Positions 11,485-21,213 of a stretch of DNA of 64,000 nucleotides are shown piece by piece (the first letter of the stretch is position 1; each line of letters starts with the position of its first letter). The notes beneath the pieces were generated by a model. It saw only the letters and a program-made list of their open reading frames with translations. It was not told the origin of the DNA and ran no database searches. The stretch is from contig OZ010791.1 in NCBI GenBank assembly GCA_963932465.1, positions 318,242,283 to 318,306,282 of the forward strand. Direction: 5' to 3'. The position numbers were made by a program, and so were the translations under genes. Origin of the DNA: Maratus speciosus. Its lineage: Eukaryota; Arthropoda; Arachnida; Araneae; Salticidae.

Positions 11485-13230
11485 TGTTAGATTAAACATG
11501 AGACTGAACATGAAATACAGTAAACTCTGTCTAAGGCGGAATCGGTCGGGACTGAGAAAATTTTCCGTGGTAGACAATATTCCGGCTTGTGCAAAAGAGA
11601 CCTCCCCCCCCCCCCCCGAAAAAAAAAACACAAATCGTATATTTTTTACGTTCGTAACTTTTATTATCGTTCTTTAAAATGAAATTTTTATTGAAATCCG
11701 ACTTGTTATTAAATTTATTGTTTTTAATAATTTCGTAAAATATTATTTAAACACAATAATAAATATTACCAATACGAAATTGCTTTAATTCTCAAATTTA
11801 TTGAAAATCATTTAATTTAACCAATACAATTAAATACCTCATATTTCACATAGTAGTTTAAAGAATCAAAAAATAATCTTTTATCGATCCTTGTTTTTTC
11901 TTTATGTAAGTCTTATTATCGGTATTTTTTTTTTGAACAACAAAAATATTTTCGAGTCACCTAATTCTTCTCAAGCAGTCCTGATATGTTTAAAATCACC
12001 GCTGTCTTCAACGTTTTCAGAATCGTGAACATCAGAATTCTTCATTTGCATACTATACTACAAGCATACTATACAACAAGGAGCATAATATACTTTACTT
12101 TAGACAATACATATTTCATAAATGTGTACTCTACTAGTAATAATAAGAATAACTTTTAAATACAAATTTGTATAGGAAAAAATAGCATAAGCAAGAATTC
12201 CTTAAAATTTAAGTTGTTTCTCTTCTTTTGAATTAACTTTTTTGAAGTATTACGGAATTTAATTATTATTGAGTTCGACATTGAGTATTTGACGTATATA
12301 ATCAGTTTTAAAGTTTCGTAAACGAAATGCCTTTCATTTTTAAAATATCCTTTTTTCCGCCTTATGCAAAATTTCGGTTTTTGTGGGACCTTAAAACCCT
12401 TTCCGTTTCCGCGTTAGGCAGATTCCGGCTTATGCAGCATGAAGTAATGTTATTTTCTATGGGTTGGCCGGGACTTGAAAAATTTTCCGCGGTAGACAGA
12501 TTTCCGGCTTGCACAGAGTCCGCCTTAGACAGAATTTACTGTAGTAATAATCACATTCAATCACAAAATAAAGATTAGGTAAAGCTCATTTCCTTTTAAT
12601 TGTAGATCATCCACTTCGAAGCAGGTAAGTTTCTTCTTTATATACATTTAATAGACTTATCCAATTTGTGATGAAATATCTTTCTGATTTATCCTGTAAT
12701 AAAAAACTTTGTTTTTTTGTAATTAATAAGTGTAATTTTAATTCCCAATGTATCCGATGGATTTTTCAGGAACATTCAGATAATCCTGGTTAAACTATAA
12801 TATTTTATATCATTTTAAAATACAAAATTGGAGCATACATCTTTGCTCCCTTCTGATTACATATCTAAAAGCACACTGAAGAAATTATAACTTACACAAA
12901 AGGATTATTGATAAATGATTAAAATAACAAATAAAATGAATCTTGATCATAAATATGAATAAAATACTTAAAGTCATAAATTAAGAAAATAGTTCTTTCA
13001 TGTGTACAATAATAGTCATTTAATTTGAATGTTTTGTTTCTTATCCACATATTCCACAAACAGGAAGTAATCTTAGTCTTTATTTATGATAGCTAAAGTG
13101 TTTTTTGAATGACAGGAAAAAACAGTTTAACTTGATTAATGATGAGTTTATATAATTTTGAAAGAGATTAGCTTGTCTAACATGATTGATAGTGTTTATT
13201 TAATTCTGAAAGAGATTAGTTTTTCTAACA
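11485..13230 (-). repeat. 5' LTR of the copia element, split by a Tigger-like insertion
   Basis: LTR sequence runs 11485-11517 and resumes at 12544. The interrupting DNA is 11518-12541 plus a duplicated TA. Removing it leaves about 720 bp matching the left LTR. The minus-strand promoter and transcription start should lie in this LTR, so the insertion probably also disrupted its expression. Confidence 0.93.
11518..12541. mobile_element. Tigger/pogo-like non-autonomous element in the 5' LTR
   Basis: The ends are CAGTAAACTCTGTCTAAGGC and its inverse, about 23 bp with one mismatch, flanked by TA at 11516-11517 and 12542-12543. The uninterrupted left LTR has a single TA at this point, which proves the insertion site. 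Inside each end a block of about 50 bp (GGYCGGGACTKRRAAA, then TTTTCCGYGGTAGACA) is repeated in direct, not inverted, orientation. No transposase is present; the 83-codon frame at 12327-12578 is not supported. Confidence 0.9.
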
Positions 13231-13361
13231 ACTGTGAGCTGGCTATTTTAAATACTAAATAAAATAATTTCAAAATAAAACTGTAGAACTGATGTTTGAG
13301 GCCACTGATCTGCAGATTTACTAGTTTCATGATTACTATAACTTTAAATAATATTACAATA

Positions 13362-13449
<88 letters not shown>
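13362..13449. repeat. (TA)n microsatellite
   Basis: About 88 bp of alternating TA with two TATG interruptions. The 82-codon plus-strand frame that crosses it is only a run of Tyr-Ile and is not a gene. Confidence 0.95.
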
Positions 13450-13452
<3 letters not shown>

Positions 13453-13583
13453 CAGAGATGGATAAGCAAACATTTAAGACAGAAAATTACTTTTTAGCAA
13501 CTTCTGTAACTTATAATTGTTTTTATTTAAATGGGGATGGTTAAGCCCTATGGGACCCTGTTTGACTATGCCCTTAAATTATA

Positions 13584-14190
13584 TTTTCTGCTTCCTGTCT
13601 GGTTTGATTGTGAGATTACAAAATATGCAAGGCAGAGTCATTATATTCATAAAAAAAAAAAAGAATAAAGTATTGAAATTTTATTAACCACATTAAATAA
13701 CTTACAAGCAGCTATTTATAAAAGTTTTGGTGTTATTACATTTTGGTAAGTGTAATTTAAAAATTAAATTTGATTATTTAGGTCTTAAGTCAAAATATTT
13801 TATGCACTAAAAACATTACTGAAATTGCATTTTCATCAATGTCTACACGGGGTGCCCATTACTGGGAAATGACTATCCCAGTAATGGACACCCCTCTTAA
13901 AACCTTAAAAATAAATGAAATTTTATAAAAAAGCTATTAGTATATAAAATTCAAAGTTTTCTATTACTACCAAAACAAAAAGCTGAAAATTCTTCTAGAA
14001 AATAAATAATACATAAATTTATTAAATGAAGCTCTTAGCATGTTCATCAAGATTTTCACTGAAAAACAGTGCAACTTCGAAATATTATTTTCTGCTTCCT
14101 GATTGGTTTGATTAAGAGTGTCAACAATAATGCAAGATTGTAAAATATGCAAGAGGGAGTTATAAAAAAAATAATAAAAGCTATTTTTTT
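13584..14190. repeat. Direct repeat pair within the old TA element
   Basis: Segments of about 85-100 bp at roughly 13587-13665 and 14088-14185 share TTCTGCTTCCTG, GGTTTGATT, AAATATGCAAG and a following A-rich stretch in the same orientation. They suggest an internal duplication within the right-hand part of the 5758-14241 element. Confidence 0.55.
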
Positions 14191-14591
14191 TTTTAATAAA
14201 CCAAAAATATTGAAGGGTGTCCCTTACTGGCACATCTACCCTATATTAATTTACACAAGAAATTATCAACTTTTAATTTAGTATAAATTTCGTCAGTGTA
14301 AATGAAGTATTGATAGGTCTATAGCAAAAGCATACTATATTAATTTTGTGTATAATGTGTTTTTTTTTTGTTTTGTTTTTTAAGAGTTTGAGAAATGTTT
14401 TCCACTTTTTCACTATAAGCAATTTGTTTAAAGCTCTGAGGCCTGGGCTTTTCAAGATTGCTAAATATATTGAAATAGATACTAATTAAGAGACATTGAT
14501 AAATATGTTATGAAATTTGATGTTTAAAAACTCTACACATAGCACTAAAGAACATTTTTTTTCTTTAGCGGTCCCCTTCGTTTGTATTTAA

Positions 14592-17495
14592 CCGTTTAGA
14601 CGCCGAATTATGATGTAGATCGAACTGGTACTTAAATTTGCTTAATTAAGTATACTTATAGATCCCTTATAAGTAATTAACAAAAACATTTAAAGAAAAA
14701 AATATTTCATATGGATTTTTTAGATGTTCCCAAATGGGAACATTGGCGTCTAATGAGTACTTTTCTTATAGATTTTGAAGATTTTCTTTTTACAAAAATC
14801 AAATGAAAAAAAAGGCATAAAAATAAAAGATTATGAAAATATTTGGCAATTTAAAAATAATTTACATTAAAATTGTTTACCTTTTAATTTTTATAGCTTT
14901 TTATCCAATTTATTTGCCATGATATAAGGGAAAACAATCTTTATGCAACCCCTTGTCACACTCAACACACATGTTGCTGCAGTTTTTTTGGCAAAGAGCA
15001 CAGCGTCCTTGTGACACAGATATCAGATAATGATTGTCAGTTTTTCTAAGTTTATTTTGAATATGCATTTTTGGTCCAGGTTGAGATATAAGTTTTGGTT
15101 TGGAACGCTATAAGTTCATCGTAATATCTCGACAAAATTCTAACTGTGACATTGAATTCTTTCCATGAATGTCTCTATAAATTATCCAAGATGCTGTGTT
15201 GCAGCAATATTTAGAGCGTTTGCAAATAAATTCCAGTACCATTTTTTATTTCGTAGCTGCGGTCTGTACGATGAAAGAAGTTTATCCAGAACATCAACTC
15301 CGCCCATACCTTTATTGTATAATTTTATAAGAGCAGGTTGTGGAACATCAATTTTCTTTTTTGCCGATTTAGAATATCTCTGTGTTTGAAATAGGTTCAT
15401 GCGTTTGATGATTAGAGGCAACTGTCACAACTGCATTGTCATTCCACCGGCAAATGAATACAGTTCCATCACTACGGTAATCCTTTGCTCCTCTGGTCTT
15501 TTTGGCCAAGTTTTTATTGTCTAGTAAAGGACACTGCCGGATGTAGTTACTTTGGATTGTACCTGTGGCTCTAATTCCAGAGTCTGCCAATTTTTTTAAT
15601 AAGTTATAAGATGTAAAAAAGTTATCGAAAAAGATTTTGTGCCTGTCCGGATCTGTAACTGTGGAGATTAGCTGCATCATGACATCCTCACCCAGAGGTA
15701 TTCCCGTAGACTCAATCTTCCTTCCAGAATAAATTTCCATCGCATACGGATATCCAGACGAGGAACATAACATCCATATTTTAAACCCGAATCTTATGGG
15801 TTTACCTTTTATAAACATTTTGCAAGTGTGGTGTCCATAATAAGGTACCATAGATTCATCTATGCTCAATGTTTTATGGAAAGTTCCAAACTGACGCAAA
15901 TTTTACCCCAATTCTTCATAAATTGGGCTATTTTCCCAAGTTTATCACCTGGCTTCAATTTAGAATTATCATTTAAGTGAAAAAACTTTTTGATTGTACG
16001 GAAATGGCTTCTTGACATGACTGTTGTAACAATATCAACTTTCAAATCTTCAGCAGTGCTCCAATACTAATCTTCCTTTGGCACCCAATGGTAACCACTC
16101 AAGAGGAGCAATCCTAGAAACTGGGCAATATCTGTATCGTCAATGGCAATTATCTCTCCTTTTTGACTAGCGTATAACTTTGTCATGCATGCTAATGTTC
16201 CGATATAGTCTTTAGGCAAAATTTTATCAAAAATTTGAATAGGATTCAAATCTTGTAACTCTGGAAAATCAATTTTTAAATCACCTGGTTCCTCATCAAG
16301 AAATGTATGATTAAATTATTTTCTCTTACTCCATCTTGCTTCATACAGTTTAATTTTTTTTCGTGTAGAAAAATCATCATCACTTTTACCCATGCTCTCT
16401 GCTTCTGTTCTTGTGTGTGATGGTGCATCACAAGCCTCATCTTTACGCAAAATATCCGATTCTCCCGTTACATCCGTCGGAATAATTTCCCCTAAATCTT
16501 CATCATTGATATCCTCATTTTCTGTTATATCACCACTTTCATTTGGCGGAATAATGCATATATCAACATCTGAATTTAGCGTATCGAAATATTCGAGAGC
16601 TTCTTCCACAGTTTTAAAACGCTTAGCGTGATCCATAATCAACAAAATAAGCGCACAACAGAAACACAGAGCAACTTATTCCTTTCTAAGCGTGAATTTT
16701 CCTTCCTTCTTTCCTGAAACACGTGGGGAAAGGAACTCAACTTTGACCTTTCGACACATCTGATAAGAAGACAGGGGTAAATAAAATTCTCCTCTAATCT
16801 ACGTCATAAACCTACAACTGTGACTCACTTCTTTATATTTTTCAGTTGTACTCAGCAGAAATAGATATCCTTTAGCAAGAGCTGACATCCGTGCAGGCAG
16901 TAGGAAACAGAGAAAATGAAATATTGAAAGTTGAAATTTTTATTTTTTGTTGGGGGAAGGGGAGGGGCGGTTTGGGATAAACTTGAATCTTATACTAATA
17001 AATCATCTTTGCACTCAATTATACCTTGCATTCATGCAGAAAATACCTGTACAATATCACTCAAATCGGTTAATTGCATTGAGTTTAAACATATAAAAAA
17101 AGTTCATGGCAAACGCCAATGTTCCCAAATGGGAACATCGAAATATATTTCTTCATATTTACTCAACTATACCCTTTTTTATAATTTAATTGTATTCTAC
17201 ATATTGTTTTAAGGTTACTATTTCATAACTAACATGAATTTAAAATTATTTTATATTTTATATATTCTTTAAAAAATTTACAATTTAGCAATATGAAATA
17301 TGGCAAAATTTGCAAATTTGAACATTTTTTTCGATATAAAAAAAAACAAAAGTATCCCATTTTAACACATTTCAAAAAATCAATCATATTTTTAAGCTCA
17401 TGAAATAAAAATCTCATAAAGGTATCTTTAAAATTAAATTTTTGAAGATTTTTTTAAATTGATGTTCCCAAATGGGAACATTGGCGTTTAAACGG
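14592..17495 (-). mobile_element. Decayed piggyBac element with TTAA target
   Basis: The left end is TTAA (14588-14591) followed by CCGTTTAGACGCC. The right end is the inverse GGCGTTTAAACGG followed by TTCA, a one-base decay of TTAA. A palindrome-like unit ATGTTCCCAAATGGGAACAT next to TGGCG occurs three times: at 14724, 17119 (inverted) and 17463 (touching the right terminal repeat). These are probably transposase-binding subterminal repeats. Length of 2.9 kb and the transposase relic inside fit a full piggyBac. Confidence 0.9.
14910..16636 (-). pseudogene. piggyBac (PGBD/DDE_Tnp_1_7) transposase pseudogene
   Basis: Read on the minus strand from an ATG at 16634-16636. It has an acidic N-terminus, then the DDE domain with DESMVPYYG (first catalytic Asp region, about 15840-15860), RFGFKIWMLCSSSGYPY, and FFDNFFTSYNLL (second Asp). 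GMGGVDVLDKLLSSYR (about 15285-15330) covers the third conserved Asp region. A C-terminal cysteine-rich zinc finger (RCALCQKNC, then CVECDKGLHKDCF) ends at a TAA at 14910-14912. In-frame stops occur at 16316-16318 and just after 16070, with frameshifts near 15905 and 15390. The length and order match normal piggyBac transposases, so this is a whole but inactivated gene. Confidence 0.92.
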
Positions 17496-17499
17496 TTCA

Positions 17500-19199
17500 T
17501 TATAAATAATATGAAATGATATTGTGTAACATAAATAAAAATAACAATTTGAATAATATTTTTATTTTAATTTTCAGTTATATAAAAATATATACACAGT
17601 TAGCACAGCTAATAAGTAATTTTTAAAAGTAACAAAAATGTTAAATTTATTTAAATTGGTGTGTGTGTGTGTGGGGGGGGGGGATTCTTGCGAAAGAATA
17701 CAATTGCATGAAAGTAGATGTCGTTTCGGTTTGAGCCTATATACATTATTCTTGTTAAAAAAAACCAACTTAAAAGTATAAAAAAATAATAATTATTAAT
17801 TAGTATAAAGGAACTTTTATGATGCAGCTAATTGTAAAAGTACGGTCTAATATAAATCAGCTGAATGAAAAGAACAAGCAACCAATAAAACTTAGCATTA
17901 AGCTGTTTCAAAACTTTGCTAAAGGAGCGCCTACTACAGCCATAAAAGTAAAATAAAAGAAGAGAGAAAACCGGGATAAAAATAACACACTTTGTTATTA
18001 TTATTTTCTATTCTTTGTATTATTCTTTTAGCGCTGAAGAAGGAGATCCTATTATGAAGCTTTAAAATAAGTGCAAGAAAAAATTTCTCTAAATATTTCA
18101 GCTTTTCTTTCCGTTGATTTTTAAAGATCACATATTTATCTTAGCAAAACAACAACAAAAAAAATCATTTATATCTCATCAGTTTTTAAGGCTGTTCTTA
18201 ACTGCTCTGCTCAACAAGCGCTAAACGTTTTGACACATTTACAAATTCATTTTTTAACGGAAAGGTATAAAATTGGAAAGCCTGGCCATGGAAGCGATTT
18301 GGAATTGAACTGTTTTTTTTTCATTTTTTTTTTATCAATCAATTACTTATTGACTTATAAGCAATTTTAATCACGTGAAAAACACGTTTTTCGCCCGCTC
18401 TTGAGTGTTCTTTCTTCCTTCGAGCGGAAATTCGATTCAAAACGCCCACTTTGACACAATTTTCTGAAAGATCTATTGTGTTTGCAAAAAGATGGAAAAA
18501 ACAGCTCAATTACATAGTTTGTGAACAACACCAGCTAGTTTAATGCATTTTCGAACAACGTTAAATTAAAACTTATGTCAGAAAGTTGTCCTTTTGAATT
18601 TGAGAACACCCTTAAGTTTTTAAACTCTTAACTCCCCCCCCCCCCCAGTTAGCCAGTATACCTATATATACTTAAAATGAAATTGCATAACTAAAAATCA
18701 AAGGAAAAAATAATACAAAAGTTAATAATAGGAACTTGTAAATGCAAATATATATATAAAACAGGCTATAATATAGTATATATATATACACCAACATATA
18801 CTTTAAAACTGCAGCTATTATGCAACAATATTCTGCAACAATAGATCATTTCGTCATTTACAGTGTGACCCCAAGTATTATCTTTTTTCTTTGATATTTT
18901 ATGTTGGACCCATAATTGTCGCTCTTATCAAATTGACGTTGATAAATAAGAGGCTACACCTGGTCTTTTCAAACCTGAAATTCCAGAAGAATCTGACAAG
19001 CACATTTCTAAATATTCGACAAAATGTCTAAAATTGAAAATGAACCTGTCATTAATGGACGTATAGTGTCTATTTATATCATTTTCAGCGTTATTTTGAA
19101 AAAAAAAAATTAGACAAGTATTAAATATTTCTCTTTGTAATGAAACTGACATTAAAACATTAAAATTTATTTTACAAAATATTTCTCTTTTTGGTTTAA

Positions 19200-19237
<38 letters not shown>

Positions 19238-19948
19238 AGCAGCTCAGGGTGCTTCCAAAGGCAGTGCCATAAAGGCTAAGAACTATGGCCATCTACAAAT
19301 TCTCATCTTCAAATTTTATAATTCTAATGAATAACACATTTCAGTTTTTTAAACAACATGAAGTTCAAAAGCCACGGGGAAGACCTAATATCAGCTTGTA
19401 GCAGGCAAGACGCCCAAATAGATCAGTTTCAACTGACGTCACTGCTCTAAGCACTTGACCTCTAGTGAAAAACTTGGGGGGGGGCGGAAACAAATAACAT
19501 TGGTAGTTTTCTTTGACTCGTACTTTCACATAGGTCGTCGTGATTCACATTGCTGTTACTTTTGTTGTGAAACATTTCACTTTATAAATCTGAGCCTATA
19601 TTTAAAAGTTTTAGTGAGCGATTATTTATATTATTGTGATATCTTATTGCAGGTGTTATCATGTAAATTATTACATTTATTCGCATCACCATGCCAGCGA
19701 CTTGTAAATATGCGACCTATGTGTAAAAATGTACGGTAATCGTTCGAACAGGGAACATAACAAATCCTATTATAAATTAAGACATTCCAAAGACAGATAA
19801 TATTATGAGAAAAAAGTTGCGAGAAAAAAGGCGACGGAGATGGTTATCATCGCAATATTGCGTGAATTAATTTTACGATTTTTATTATGAATGAAATCAC
19901 AATCACAGGGAATTTGTTATTAATTAATTCCCAGAAATGTATGCTTAC
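17500..19948. other. AT-rich non-coding stretch with poly-T
   Basis: No gene recognised. It holds a (GT)n-G-run near 17658-17683, a C-run near 18634-18646, and an uninterrupted T-run of about 35 bases at 19202-19236. The slightly GC-richer segment at 19240-19500 is unplaced. Open frames here are short and of biased AT composition. Confidence 0.5.
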
Positions 19949-20161
19949 TTTTCCAATAACAAGATGAAAATCTCCGAATTTGAAAGAATGTACTTCCTTT
20001 GCCCAGTTGCAGGCAAATTGTATATAAGATTCAAGTCTTTTATAACACCTGAAGTCTTTCTCAGTATAAAACCTTTGCCCATAAACTAGATAGTTTACGA
20101 TGTCAAAATAACTAACGTCGAGTAAATCCGCTACATATTTTTTCAAATACTTTTTTTCAAA
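19949..20161 (-). CDS. Candidate internal exon of a SWIM/YqaJ-type repeated gene family
   Basis: A 213-bp minus-strand segment (71 codons) is open, is preceded by an AG acceptor (ATACAG) at 20162-20164, and is followed by a good donor GTAAGC at 19948-19943. The peptide contains SYFDIVNYLVYG, FYTEKDFRCYKRLESY and CNWAKEVHSFK. This resembles the N-terminal part of uncharacterised arthropod proteins that also carry SWIM zinc-finger and YqaJ recombinase domains, as I remember them. No other exon was found nearby, so it may be an isolated relic. The match is from memory. Confidence 0.35.
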
Positions 20162-20231
20162 CTGTATGGATCTACACCGGAAATAACACTAATTTTGGAA
20201 GCATATCGTTCCTTAGCTTTAGTATCATCCA

Positions 20232-20444
20232 ATTCTTGGCACAGATGTCATACACGCACCTTATTGGCGCGATATTTTTCTGACGCCAATTTGGGGAAAA
20301 CATCAACAGCATAAACAACAATATCCGGGTTACCGTATCAAGCAAAATATCGACACATTGCCGCCAGTTAAGTACCCATATGAAATTGGCGTCAGAAAAA
20401 ATCGCGTCAATATGGTACGTATATAACATCTGTGCCGCATTCTT
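20232..20444. repeat. Inverted repeat with about 65-bp arms
   Basis: Arms at roughly 20234-20298 and 20378-20441 are imperfect reverse complements, with shared blocks GGCACAGATGT, GACGCCAATTT and TTTTTCTGACGCC. The spacer is about 75-80 bp. It lies just upstream, on the minus strand, of the candidate exon. No target duplication or transposase was found, so it may be a hairpin MITE or a regulatory palindrome. Confidence 0.65.
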
Positions 20445-21015
20445 CATAATATTTTGAAGACATTTTATTTTGTTAAGTTTAAAAACTTGCACTAAATTAG
20501 CAAAACATAGAGAAAGAAAAATTCACTAAACAAAAACAAAGTGGTTCGTCTTGCGACCGAAGTAGAATAGAAGTAGGAGTACGCAGTACTGTATTATTAT
20601 TTGTTTGCCCACCAAAACTGGTTGCCACGGATTGTTGAAAGGTTTGTGATCACGTGGTTGAAACTGATTTATACATTACATTTGAAAGTAATACAATAAT
20701 TAAATAATGAGACAACTTACAACTGCTAAGACATACAAAATTGAAAACAAATATCACTTCTATATATATGTATATTTCTGCGAGTTTTCCATGAACTGTA
20801 ATCCAATTATAATAGATTATTTTCTACACTGGGACTTTTAACTAATTCTATTCTGTGTTTATAGGGGAATTACAAAGAACTCCGTTAAATAATGTTCTCT
20901 AATGAAAAGTTGTTTCCAGAGTAGTTAAATGGTGCTACACTATTTCAAGCATATTGAAATTTATATACATCAATAAGATGCGCTACAAGATTCTTATTGT
21001 AGAAGATTTTGTGCA
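20445..21015. other. Non-coding stretch
   Basis: No gene recognised. A short less AT-rich part at about 20540-20660 has no identifiable motif. The rest is AT-rich. Confidence 0.45.
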
Positions 21016-21019
21016 TTAA

Positions 21020-21209
21020 CCCGTTTGGGATAAACGTCTTTTTTTTATCTTTTATCACCAGTTTTTCAAAACATAAAATTTTGCCTAATTGAATCGGTAA
21101 ATTGCTTGGATTAAATAAGGCAAAATTTACAAAAAAATTATTGGTGAGAATAATCACGCATTCTGAGCATCTTACGCGGCACTTATACCAGTCGCTGGTC
21201 CCCGAGGAG
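21020..21209. mobile_element. 190-bp TTAA-flanked candidate MITE
   Basis: Flanked by TTAA at 21016-21019 and 21210-21213. The ends CCCGTTTGGG and (inverted) CTCCTCGGGG agree only in part. At the right end a short palindrome ACCAGTCGCTGGT sits about 10 bp inside the TTAA, the same arrangement as in the other TTAA elements here. Ends are too diverged to be certain. Confidence 0.45.
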
Positions 21210-21213
21210 TTAA

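Larger units (their letters stand above)
6438..13230 (-). mobile_element. Ty1/copia LTR retrotransposon, decayed and doubly invaded
   Basis: Two LTRs, each starting TGTTAGA and ending TCTAACA, flank gag-pol read on the minus strand. A perfect 5-bp target duplication ACTGT lies at 6433-6437 and 13231-13235. Domain order from 11380 down to 7189 is gag, protease, integrase, reverse transcriptase, RNase H, which is the copia order (integrase before reverse transcriptase). Without the two nested insertions the element is about 5.6 kb, normal for copia. Several frameshifts, in-frame stops and a changed integrase residue show that it is dead. Confidence 0.95.
5758..14241. mobile_element. TA-flanked DNA element hosting the copia insertion
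   Basis: The left end reads AGGTAGATGGGCCAGTAATG and the right end is its near-perfect inverse, with TA on both sides (5756-5757 and 14242-14243). The core motif CCAGTAATGGACACCC recurs, in both orientations, near 5771, 5970-6020 (three degenerate tandem versions), 13853, 13874 and 14216. Removing the copia element leaves about 1.7 kb. No transposase was recognised. TA target and terminal form point to the Tc1/mariner/pogo group; this is an inference. Confidence 0.65.
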
